Part shown: positions 1 to 6,922 of the stretch, piece after piece | Layout of the letters: each line of letters begins with the position of its first letter | Numbering within the stretch: position 1 is the first letter of the stretch | DNA from: Actinomadura oligospora ATCC 43269 | GTDB lineage: Bacteria; Actinomycetota; Actinomycetes; Streptosporangiales; Streptosporangiaceae | Length of the DNA: 64,000 bases | Direction of reading: 5' to 3' | NCBI RefSeq assembly: GCF_000518265.1 | Contig: NZ_KI912410.1 | Coordinates: forward strand, 538,774-602,773 | The notes under the pieces: model-generated | Told to the model about the DNA's origin: nothing | Databases searched by the model: none | The model's input: the letters and a program-made list of their open reading frames with translations, nothing else | Made by a program: the position numbers and the translations under genes

Positions 1-1331
1 GGCTGCGCCGTGAGGCCGCCGCCAACGACGCGGCCATGTCCACGCAGATGACCGAGCGGTTCTCCGCGCCCGGCGCGACCCTGGTCAAGCTGTTCGGACG
101 GCCCGCCCGCGAGTCCGCCGAGTTCGCCGTCCGGGCCCGCCGGGTGCACGACATCGGCGTCCGCACGGCCATGCTCCAGCACGTGTTCATCACGTCCCTG
201 ACCGTCGTGTCCGCGCTCGCGCTGGCGCTCGTCTACGGCGTCGGCGGCTTCCTGTCGCTGCGCGACCAGCTCGACGCGGGCGCGGTCGTCGCGCTCGCGC
301 TCCTGCTCACCCGCCTGTACGCGCCGCTCACCGCCCTCGCGGGCGCCCGCCTGGAGGTCATGAGCGCGCTGGTCAGCTTCGAGCGCGTCTTCGAGGTCCT
401 CGACCTCGAGCCCCTGGTCAAGGAGAAGGACGACGCCGGATCCGTGCCGGACGGCCCGGTCTCGGTCGAGTTCGACGGCGTCCGCTTCGGCTACCCGTCC
501 GCCGACAAGGTCTCGCTCGCCTCGCTGGAGGAGGTCGCGACCCTCGACACGCGCGGCGGCGTCGAGGTGCTGCACGAGGTGTCGTTCCGCGCCGAGCCCG
601 GCCAGATGATCGCGCTCGTCGGCTCGTCCGGCGCGGGCAAGTCCACGATCGCGCAACTGCTGCCGCGCCTGTACGACGTGGACGAGGGGGCCGTCCGGCT
701 CGGCGGCGTCGACGTCCGCGACCTGACCTTCGACGCCGTCCGCGACACGCTCGGCATGGTCACCCAGGACGGCCACCTGTTCCACGACTCGATCCGCGAG
801 AACCTGCTGCTCGCCCGTCCCGAGGCCGACGAGGACGAGATCTGGGACGCCCTGCGCCGCGCCCGCCTCGACGACCTGATCCGCTCCCTGCCCGACGGCC
901 TCGACACCATCGTCGGCGAGCGCGGCTACCGGCTGTCCGGCGGCGAGCGCCAGCGCCTCACCATCGCCCGCCTGCTCCTCGCGCGCCCGCGCGTGGTGAT
1001 CCTCGACGAGGCGACCGCGCACCTCGACTCCACGTCCGAGGCCGCCGTCCAGGAGGCGCTGTCCGAGGCCCTCGACGGCCGCACCGCGATCATCATCGCC
1101 CACCGGCTGTCCACCATCCGCGCCGCCGACCAGATCCTCGTCATCGAGTCCGGCCGCGTGGTCGAGCGCGGCACCCACGACACCCTGATCGCCGAAGGAG
1201 GCCGCTACGCAGAGCTCCACCGAACGCAGTTCGCCGACCAGTCCCCAGCCACCGACAGCGCGTCCACTGACAGCGCGTCCACTGACAGCGCGTCCACCCA
1301 GAGCCCGTCCAGCGAGAAGGCCCTGGCCTGA
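1..1331 (+). CDS. ABC exporter, fused membrane/ATPase protein, C-terminal part
   Basis: The reading frame is open from base 3, so the true start lies before the window. The visible protein has the last part of a transmembrane domain (two hydrophobic stretches encoded at about 180-320) followed by a complete ABC ATPase domain: Walker A GSSGAGKST (from about 621), signature LSGGERQR (about 933), Walker B ending ILDEATAHLD, and the H-loop histidine in IIAHRLST. Fusion of both domains in this order is typical of homo- or heterodimeric exporters (lipid, drug or peptide export); the substrate cannot be read from the sequence. The C-terminus ends in a Ser/Thr/Asp-rich tail made of a tandem repeat. 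A partner half-transporter may lie upstream. Confidence 0.93.
   Translation, partial: LRREAAANDAAMSTQMTERFSAPGATLVKLFGRPARESAEFAVRARRVHDIGVRTAMLQHVFITSLTVVSALALALVYGVGGFLSLRDQLDAGAVVALALLLTRLYAPLTALAGARLEVMSALVSFERVFEVLDLEPLVKEKDDAGSVPDGPVSVEFDGVRFGYPSADKVSLASLEEVATLDTRGGVEVLHEVSFRAEPGQMIALVGSSGAGKSTIAQLLPRLYDVDEGAVRLGGVDVRDLTFDAVRDTLGMVTQDGHLFHDSIRENLLLARPEADEDEIWDALRRARLDDLIRSLPDGLDTIVGERGYRLSGGERQRLTIARLLLARPRVVILDEATAHLDSTSEAAVQEALSEALDGRTAIIIAHRLSTIRAADQILVIESGRVVERGTHDTLIAEGGRYAELHRTQFADQSPATDSASTDSASTDSASTQSPSSEKALA
1254..1298 (+). repeat. Three tandem 15-bp repeats inside the exporter tail
   Basis: GACAGCGCGTCCACT occurs three times head to tail (1254-1268, 1269-1283, 1284-1298; the last copy differs at its final base). 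It encodes a DSAST repeat at the C-terminal tail of the ABC exporter. The period is a multiple of three, so copy changes would keep the frame. Confidence 0.85.
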
Positions 1332-1383
1332 CCCCGGCCCCACCCCCCGAACGAGCGGCGACCCGCGAGCCGCGCCGCTCCCC

Positions 1384-1435
1384 CCGGATCTGGTCCGTTC
1401 CACTTCCCTGGGAACGGGCCAGATCCGGCGTTTTC
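1384..1435. terminator. Hairpin terminator between convergent genes
   Basis: CCGGATCTGG and CCAGATCCGG (1384-1393 and 1419-1428) form the outer stem, with CCGTTCC and GGAACGG as the inner stem, followed by CGTTTT. It lies between the convergent ABC exporter and ROK kinase genes and probably ends transcription of the exporter, possibly of both. Confidence 0.75.
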
Positions 1436-1514
1436 AGCGAGCTGAGGCCGGACGATGGCCGCCGTCCTGCGAAAGCGACGACCACCGCCCGGTGATCAGG
1501 AAGCGGCGAGTCGC

Positions 1515-2396
1515 TCAGGCAGTGACGAGCCGCTGCGCCATGACAGCCGCGCCGTGCATGCCGGCGAGGGGCCCCAGCTCCGCCGGGACCAGGGGCGGGG
1601 GAGCCCGGAACGTCAGCCGGGGGACGAGGCGCTCGGCGAGCGGCGGCAGCAGCGCGTCGCCCGCCTCGGCCAGTCCGCCGCCCAGCACGATCCGGGACGG
1701 ATCGAGCATCAGCGTCGCGGCGGCCAGTGCGTCCGCGAGGGTGTCGAGCGCCAGGGACCAGACCTCGCCGCAGCGCTCGTCCCCGGCGGCGGCGCGCCGG
1801 ACGACCTCCTCCGCCGGGATCCCGCCCGCCCGCCGCGCGACGGCGGACGCGGACGCGTAGGTCTCCAGGCAGCCCCGGTTCCCGCAGGCGCACGGCTCGC
1901 CCCCGGGCCGGACGACCACGTGCCCGATCTCGCCGCTCCACCCCGACGAGCCGGGGTAGGGCGTGCCCGCCAGCACCATCGCGGCCGCGATGCCGGTGCC
2001 GATCGGCAGGAACAGGAAGTCGCCGCCGGAGCGTCCCGCCCCGCGCACGGCCTCGCCGAGCCCGCCCGTCCGCACGTCGTGCCCGAGCGCCACGGGCAGC
2101 CCGAGCCGCTCGGCGGCGAGCTTGCGCAGCGGCACGTCCCGCCAGCCGATGTTGGACGAGTTGACCGCCGTGCCGGTCGCCTCGTCCACCAGGCCGGGGA
2201 CGGCGATCCCGGCGGCGGTGACGCCGGGCGCGCTCGCCGCCAGCTCGGCCGCGAACCCGATGATCGCCCGGACGACCGTGTCAGGCCCGTGCTCGCGCCC
2301 GGTGGGACGGCCCTCGGTGCGCAGGACCGTCCCGTCCGGCTCGATCAGCGCGCCCTTCATCGACGTCCCCCCGACGTCCAGGGCGACGACGGTCAT
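1515..2396 (-). CDS. ROK-family sugar kinase
   Basis: A 293-residue cytoplasmic kinase that phosphorylates a hexose or amino-sugar with ATP. The N-terminal phosphate-binding motif LDVGGTSMKG (6-15), the catalytic Asp in GHDVR (D107) and the ROK zinc motif GHxxxxxxGxxCxCGxxGC (H159, C169, C171, C176) are all present, so it is an active-type kinase rather than a ROK repressor, and it has no N-terminal HTH. The start was chosen because its ATG overlaps the stop of the upstream permease (ATGA). It is the last gene of a binding protein-permease-permease-kinase operon, so it probably phosphorylates the sugar that the transporter imports. N-acetylglucosamine or glucose are the likeliest substrates; the DasR-like operator upstream favours an amino-sugar (inference). 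Confidence 0.92.
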   Translation of the reverse strand: MTVVALDVGGTSMKGALIEPDGTVLRTEGRPTGREHGPDTVVRAIIGFAAELAASAPGVTAAGIAVPGLVDEATGTAVNSSNIGWRDVPLRKLAAERLGLPVALGHDVRTGGLGEAVRGAGRSGGDFLFLPIGTGIAAAMVLAGTPYPGSSGWSGEIGHVVVRPGGEPCACGNRGCLETYASASAVARRAGGIPAEEVVRRAAAGDERCGEVWSLALDTLADALAAATLMLDPSRIVLGGGLAEAGDALLPPLAERLVPRLTFRAPPPLVPAELGPLAGMHGAAVMAQRLVTA

Positions 2397-3274
2397 TTGA
2401 CGGAGCCCGCGGTGAGTCCGCCGACCAGGTACCGCTCGATAACGACAAATAGGATCACAACGGGCACGATAGCGATGACCGAGGTGGCGAAGAGAAACTG
2501 CCAGTGCGCCTGGTACTGCGTCACGAACGACGGCGCGACCACGGTCAGCGGCTTGCGGTCGGGGGAGACGGCCACGGTCAGCGCGACGATGAACTCGTTC
2601 CAGGCCGCGATGAACGTGTAGACGACGGCGGTGACCACGCCCGGCATCGAGATCGGCAGGGTCACGCGGGTGAGCGCGCCCATCCGGCCCGCGCCGTCCA
2701 GGAACGCCGCCTCCTCCAGCTCGCGCGGGATCGACGAGAAGTACCCGTGCAGGATCCACACGCAGAACGGCAGGTTGAACGCGGCGTTCACCAGGATCAG
2801 CGCGAGCAGCGTGTCGGTGAGGTTGAGCGCCACCATCTCCCGGTAGATGCCGATGACCAGCGCCGTCGGCGCGAACATCTGCGTCACCAGGACGAGCAGC
2901 AGGAACGCCCCGCGCCCCCGGAAGCGGTTGCGCGCCGTGTAGTACGCCGCGGGCAGCGCGCACAGGAGCGTCACCAGCGTGGACGCGACCGCGACCTCCA
3001 GCGACACCCCCAGCGCCTGCCCGACGCCGGTGCCCTTCCACACGTCCGCGTAGTTCGACCACTGCCAGTGGGACGGCACGTACGTGCCCGGCGAGTGCGT
3101 CAGGTCGGCCGGCGACTTCAGCGACGTGAGGAACATCTGCAGGTAGGGCAGCACGAACAGCAGCCCCACCATCCACCCGACGGCGGTCAGCAGGATCGTC
3201 CGCAACCGCACCGGCCGCCGCCTCCCCCGGGCCGGACGCCCCGGGGAGGCCGCCGCGGAGGTCCGTTCGCTCAT
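2393..3274 (-). CDS. Carbohydrate ABC transporter permease, MalG type
   Basis: A 293-residue inner-membrane permease of the MalG/CUT1 class with an Arg-rich N-terminus and about six membrane segments. The EAA loop that contacts the ATPase reads EEAAFLDGAGRMGALTRVTLP, with the conserved glycine. The ATG overlaps the stop of the preceding permease and its own stop overlaps the ROK kinase start, so the three genes are translationally coupled. No ABC ATPase gene is present in the operon. Streptomyces-type CUT1 transporters of this design borrow the shared ATPase MsiK, which is the expected arrangement here (inference). Confidence 0.93.
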   Translation of the reverse strand: MSERTSAAASPGRPARGRRRPVRLRTILLTAVGWMVGLLFVLPYLQMFLTSLKSPADLTHSPGTYVPSHWQWSNYADVWKGTGVGQALGVSLEVAVASTLVTLLCALPAAYYTARNRFRGRGAFLLLVLVTQMFAPTALVIGIYREMVALNLTDTLLALILVNAAFNLPFCVWILHGYFSSIPRELEEAAFLDGAGRMGALTRVTLPISMPGVVTAVVYTFIAAWNEFIVALTVAVSPDRKPLTVVAPSFVTQYQAHWQFLFATSVIAIVPVVILFVVIERYLVGGLTAGSVK

Positions 3275-4236
3275 CGGGTCTCCTCCCGCCAGCGCGAGAA
3301 GCGCAGGTACAGCAGCACCATGACCAGCACGAGCGCGAAGTTGACCACCGACATCGCCGCGGACTCGCCCACGTGCTGGTCGGAGAAGGCCAGCTTGTAC
3401 ATGAACGTGGTCGTGGTGTCGGTGTCGTTGCCCGGCCCGCCCCCGGTCATCTCGTAGATGATCGGGAACGAGTTGAACACGTTGATGACGTTGATGATCC
3501 CGGCGATGAGGATCGCCGGGCGCAGCAGCGGCAGCGTGATCTGGAAGTAGGACCGCCACGGGCCCGCGCCGTCCACCCGGGCCGCCTCGTACACGTCGGC
3601 CGGGATGGTCTGCAGCCCGGCGAGGATCACGAACGAGGTGAACGGCAGCGACACGAACACCGCCACCCACATCATCCAGAGCATCGCCTGGTGCGGGTCG
3701 CCCAGCCAGTTGTGCGGCTGGTCGATCACGTGCAGGTCGAGCAGCACCCGGTTGACCAGGCCGGAGAAGTTGTCCAGCATCCACTTCCAGATCAGCGCGG
3801 TCATCAGGACCGACGCCGCCCATGGCACGATGACCGCCCAGCGCACCACGCGGCGGCCGGGGAAGCGGGCGTTGAGCAGCTGGCCGAGCGCCAGCGACAA
3901 CAGCAGCGTCACGACGACGACGCCCCCGACCCACAGCACCGTGCGGAGCAGGACCGGGACCAGGGCGTCCTCGTCGAACAGGTCGGAGTAGTTACCGGTC
4001 CCGTTCCAGCCCGAGGTCAGGCCGGACGAGGTGATCTTCTGCAGCGAGGTGCGGGCCATCTCCACGACGGGCCACAGCACCACGAAGGCGATGAGCAGGA
4101 GCGACGGGCCGAGCCACAGCAGGGGCGCGAGCTTGCGCAGCGCCCGCAGCGCGGCCGGGGACGCGGCCCCGGGGCGGGAGGCCCCGGGTGCCGCGTCCGG
4201 CGGGCTCACGTCGTCCGTGTGTTGGACGTCGTGCAC
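3271..4236 (-). CDS. Carbohydrate ABC transporter permease, MalF type
   Basis: A 321-residue permease with an Ala/Pro-rich cytoplasmic N-terminal extension (about 40 residues) followed by about six membrane segments. The EAA loop reads YEAARVDGAGPWRSYFQITLP. It pairs with the downstream MalG-type permease to form the membrane channel. It starts 7 nt after the stop of the solute-binding lipoprotein gene, in the usual order binding protein-MalF-MalG. Confidence 0.93.
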   Translation of the reverse strand: MHDVQHTDDVSPPDAAPGASRPGAASPAALRALRKLAPLLWLGPSLLLIAFVVLWPVVEMARTSLQKITSSGLTSGWNGTGNYSDLFDEDALVPVLLRTVLWVGGVVVVTLLLSLALGQLLNARFPGRRVVRWAVIVPWAASVLMTALIWKWMLDNFSGLVNRVLLDLHVIDQPHNWLGDPHQAMLWMMWVAVFVSLPFTSFVILAGLQTIPADVYEAARVDGAGPWRSYFQITLPLLRPAILIAGIINVINVFNSFPIIYEMTGGGPGNDTDTTTTFMYKLAFSDQHVGESAAMSVVNFALVLVMVLLYLRFSRWREETR

Positions 4237-4243
4237 GGCTCGA

Positions 4244-5491
4244 TCAGCCGGCCTTCTCGGCGGTCTTCTGGATGTCGCCGAGGACGGCCTTCGGGTCCTT
4301 GCTCGCGACGGCCGTGCCGAGCTGCTGCTTCACCGCGCCCGCGACCGCGCTCCACGCGGGGTTGCTCGTCGGGGCGAACTTGCTGGTGGGCAGCGCGTCC
4401 ACGAACTGCTTGAAGTACGGGTCGGCGCTCAGCGCGTCACCGGCGGACTTGGTCACCGGCAGGAAGTTCTCCAGCTTGAGGAACTTGCTGGTGTTGTCCT
4501 TGGTGTAGAAGAAGTCGAGGAACTTCCTCACGGCCTCCTTGTTCTTGCCGTCGTTCTTCTTGAACGCGGCGAGGACGTCCATGACGCCGAGCGTGTTGTG
4601 CGCGGTCCCGTCCTTGCTGGGCAGCGGGGCGATGCCGTAGTTCAGGTTCTTGTTGACCGGGTCGATGAACCCGGCGCGGGTGAACGGTCCGCCGATCGAC
4701 ATGCCGACCCGGCCCTGCGCGAACTGGTTGAACACCGTCTTGCGGTCGGTGCTCTCCGGGTTCGGCTGGGTCAGCCCGGACTTGTTGAGGTCCTTGAGGA
4801 AGTTCAGCGTGTCCACGTTGGCCTGCTGGTCGATCGCCCACTTCCCGGACGCGTCGACCCAGCCGCCGTTGTTGTTCATCGCCCAGGAGTAGAACTCGGC
4901 CTGCGCCTCCTCGGGCCCGAGCGGCAGGCCGTAGCCGATCGCCCCGCCCGCCTTGACCTTCTGCGCGTCGGCCTTCACGTCCGCCCACGTCTTGGGCGCG
5001 TCGTTGATGCCGGCCTTCTTGAACAGGTCCTTGTTGTAGAACATCAGCCGGGCGCTGGAGATGAACGGCAGCGCGTACTGCGTGCCGTTGTACTTGGCCT
5101 GGTCCACGAAGGTCGGGGAGAAGTCGCTCAGGGTGTTCGGCGACACCACGTCGGACGCCTGGTAGATCAGGCCGTCCCGCGCGAAGTCGGAGAACGCGTT
5201 GTAGTTCAGCACGTCGGGGACCTGCTTGGTCTGGACGTAGGTCTTCACCTTGGCGTCCATCTGCGTCCAGTCGACCATCTCCAGGTCGACCTTGTACCCC
5301 GAGTTCCTGGCCTCGAAGTCCTTGATCAGGCCGTCCCAGTAACCCTTGGTGTTGTCGTCGTAGATGGCCGCGACGAACTTGATCGTCTTGTCGGACCCGC
5401 CGTCGCTCGACGAGCTTCCCTTGCCGCAGCCGCTCGCGCCCACGGCGACCGTGAGACCCGCGGCGATGGCGACCGTGAGATGCCGTTTCAT
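4244..5491 (-). CDS. Sugar-binding lipoprotein of an ABC importer
   Basis: A 415-residue family 1 extracellular solute-binding protein. The N-terminus has a basic start, a hydrophobic stretch and a lipobox ending ASGC (C22), followed by a Ser/Gly-rich linker, so it should be anchored outside the membrane. The in-frame ATG at 5491 was chosen over upstream starts because it begins the signal peptide and is preceded by a purine-rich GGAGAAGGCGGGG region. It delivers sugar to the two downstream permeases. The ligand is not evident; a chitobiose or N-acetylglucosamine oligomer (DasA-like role) is suggested only by the operator and the ROK kinase. Confidence 0.92.
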   Translation of the reverse strand: MKRHLTVAIAAGLTVAVGASGCGKGSSSSDGGSDKTIKFVAAIYDDNTKGYWDGLIKDFEARNSGYKVDLEMVDWTQMDAKVKTYVQTKQVPDVLNYNAFSDFARDGLIYQASDVVSPNTLSDFSPTFVDQAKYNGTQYALPFISSARLMFYNKDLFKKAGINDAPKTWADVKADAQKVKAGGAIGYGLPLGPEEAQAEFYSWAMNNNGGWVDASGKWAIDQQANVDTLNFLKDLNKSGLTQPNPESTDRKTVFNQFAQGRVGMSIGGPFTRAGFIDPVNKNLNYGIAPLPSKDGTAHNTLGVMDVLAAFKKNDGKNKEAVRKFLDFFYTKDNTSKFLKLENFLPVTKSAGDALSADPYFKQFVDALPTSKFAPTSNPAWSAVAGAVKQQLGTAVASKDPKAVLGDIQKTAEKAG

Positions 5492-5570
5492 CTGGTCCCC
5501 GCCTTCTCCGCGCACATTGAAAGAATGTGCGCGGTACGAATGCCCTATGAGCAGAAACGCGCGTGGCCCG

Positions 5571-5599
5571 ACGATAAGAGGTGGTCCGTACCAGTTCAA
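5571..5599 (-). promoter_or_regulatory. Predicted promoter of the sugar-uptake operon
   Basis: On the minus strand, TTGAAC (5599-5594) and TATCGT (5576-5571) are separated by exactly 17 bp, matching sigma-70-type -35 and -10 boxes at 4 of 6 positions each. The expected transcript start is near 5565, giving a leader of about 75 nt before the lipoprotein start at 5491. Confidence 0.6.
5581..5596 (-). promoter_or_regulatory. DasR-like (dre) operator
   Basis: On the minus strand the sequence ACTGGTACGGACCACC (5595-5580) agrees at 12 of 16 positions with the Streptomyces dre consensus ACTGGTCTAGACCACT bound by the GntR/HutC regulator DasR, and keeps the TGGT-N4-ACCA dyad (5582-5593). It fills the spacer between -35 and -10, an ideal repressor position. 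No regulator gene of this family is in the window. Confidence 0.6.
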
Positions 5600-5761
5600 G
5601 AGTCCACTTACCCACGAGTCTCAACCGTTATCGGCTCTCTTGCCCTGGTCTGTGCTGGTACGTGCCGTACGCAGGACTGGTCCGGTCTCCGGCCGCCGTC
5701 CTCCCGGGGTTGCGGCCCGGCACCTAACCGCGATTGCGTCCCCGCCGCTGCCTCGAGCACC

Positions 5762-6595
5762 TCAGGTGAGCGCGGTGGCGTCCAGGATCCGGGAGAACAC
5801 GAACGGTCGCAGGACGTCGTCCCGGCGCCACGTCCCGGCCGGAACGGCGTCCTCCATCCCCACGTGCGCGCGGGTCCTCATCCCGCACTCCGCCACGAGC
5901 GCCTCGGCCTCGTCGGGCGTCAGGAACGTCCGGTACGGCTCGCCGCTCTCCACGACCGCCTGGTCGGCGAACGCCCCGTACTCGCGCCCGATCCCGTCCC
6001 GCAGCCCGGGCGGGACCATGTAGTCCATGACGAGCTCGGCCCCGAGCCCGGCGACCGCGCGGACGGTAGTCTCAACAGTCGCCCGGGACAGATAAACACT
6101 CACCCCGAGCCACCCCACGAGCGTCCGCCGCCGGGGATCGAACCCCGCCGCCGCAAGCCTTTCGGCCAACCCGCCGCGCTCCAGATCGAGCGGGACGAAT
6201 TCCAGCCCCTCCGGCACGGCGAGCCCCGCCGTCGAGATCAGCTCCCGTTTCCATGCCTGCGTGTCAGGGTGATCCACCTCGAATACCCGGACGTCCGAAT
6301 TCCGGAAGGCGAACGTGTCGAGCCCCGCTCCGAGAAGCACGTACTGTTCGACTCCGGACGCCGCGATCCGGTCTTCGACGAAGCGGCTCCGCGTCACCCC
6401 GAGCGCCCGCGTCCCCCACAGGACGACATGGTCGCCATGCGCCCGGTGGTATCCGACCAGCTCGTCCGCCGCGTCCCCGAGCAGTGCCGCCACGACGTCG
6501 TCCCGCAGAATCGCCGGTTCCCCGTCCACCGCCAGGTGGGCCGCCCGCGCGGCCGCCACCATCATCGCCGTCCGGCTCGCCGTTCCGTCCCGCAT
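5762..6595 (-). CDS. SAM-dependent methyltransferase, leucine carboxyl methyltransferase-like
   Basis: A 277-residue class I methyltransferase of the LCM/TIGR00027 type often annotated in actinomycetes. The SAM-binding motif is LLGAGLDTFAFR (about 87-98), followed by the acidic strand VFEVDHPDTQAWK and a C-terminal YMVPP region. The ATG at 6595 is preceded by GGGAGGCGGAGAG, a good ribosome-binding site. The substrate is unknown. It is divergent from the radical SAM gene fxsB, so a tailoring role in that RiPP pathway is possible but unproven. Confidence 0.85.
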   Translation of the reverse strand: MRDGTASRTAMMVAAARAAHLAVDGEPAILRDDVVAALLGDAADELVGYHRAHGDHVVLWGTRALGVTRSRFVEDRIAASGVEQYVLLGAGLDTFAFRNSDVRVFEVDHPDTQAWKRELISTAGLAVPEGLEFVPLDLERGGLAERLAAAGFDPRRRTLVGWLGVSVYLSRATVETTVRAVAGLGAELVMDYMVPPGLRDGIGREYGAFADQAVVESGEPYRTFLTPDEAEALVAECGMRTRAHVGMEDAVPAGTWRRDDVLRPFVFSRILDATALT

Positions 6596-6922
6596 CTCTC
6601 CGCCTCCCGAAAATCGTCCCGGCGGAGATGCTAAATCGCTGATGTGGGCGATTAAAGCAATCATAGCAGTCGAAAATAAATTCCCGATAACCATTGAAAG
6701 GCAATTCGGGGCGGTGTTGGAGTCGCCCCGGAGCCGGTGCGGTGTCGCGGGGCCGGGGGCGACGGATTCGGAACCCGCCGCGTCGAAGGACGCGTCCGGG
6801 CTGCCCGCATGTGGCCGGAGTGACGGGTTTGTTGATCTTGAAGACTGCTTACATATCCGGACAAAGGTGCTGGGCCGTCCGGCGTCGCACCGTGCCCGGA
6901 CCAACCCTGGGGGCTGATCGGC
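6596..6922. promoter_or_regulatory. Divergent control region between methyltransferase and fxsB
   Basis: No gene is seen here. The methyltransferase side is AT-rich for this genome (about 6628-6700). On the minus strand it contains TATGAT (6665-6660) as a good -10 candidate, followed by an inverted repeat AATCGC-N8-GCGATT (6634-6653) in the leader that could be an operator. On the fxsB side, TTGATC near 6833 lies upstream of an AT-rich stretch at about 6850, but no convincing -10 is seen. fxsB itself has only a weak ribosome-binding site (GGGGG about 10 nt before GTG). Confidence 0.4.

Noticed and set aside
2397-3176. An upstream extension of the ROK kinase frame on the minus strand (to 3176).
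   Set aside because: It is out of frame with the permease coded on the same strand, shows shadow-type Arg/Ala/Gly composition, and the ROK motif begins exactly at the ATG at 2396 that overlaps the permease stop.
4031-6634. An 867-codon plus-strand open frame across the lipoprotein and methyltransferase genes.
   Set aside because: It is antisense to two well-supported genes, has low-complexity Arg/Val/Leu/His composition and no recognisable domain.
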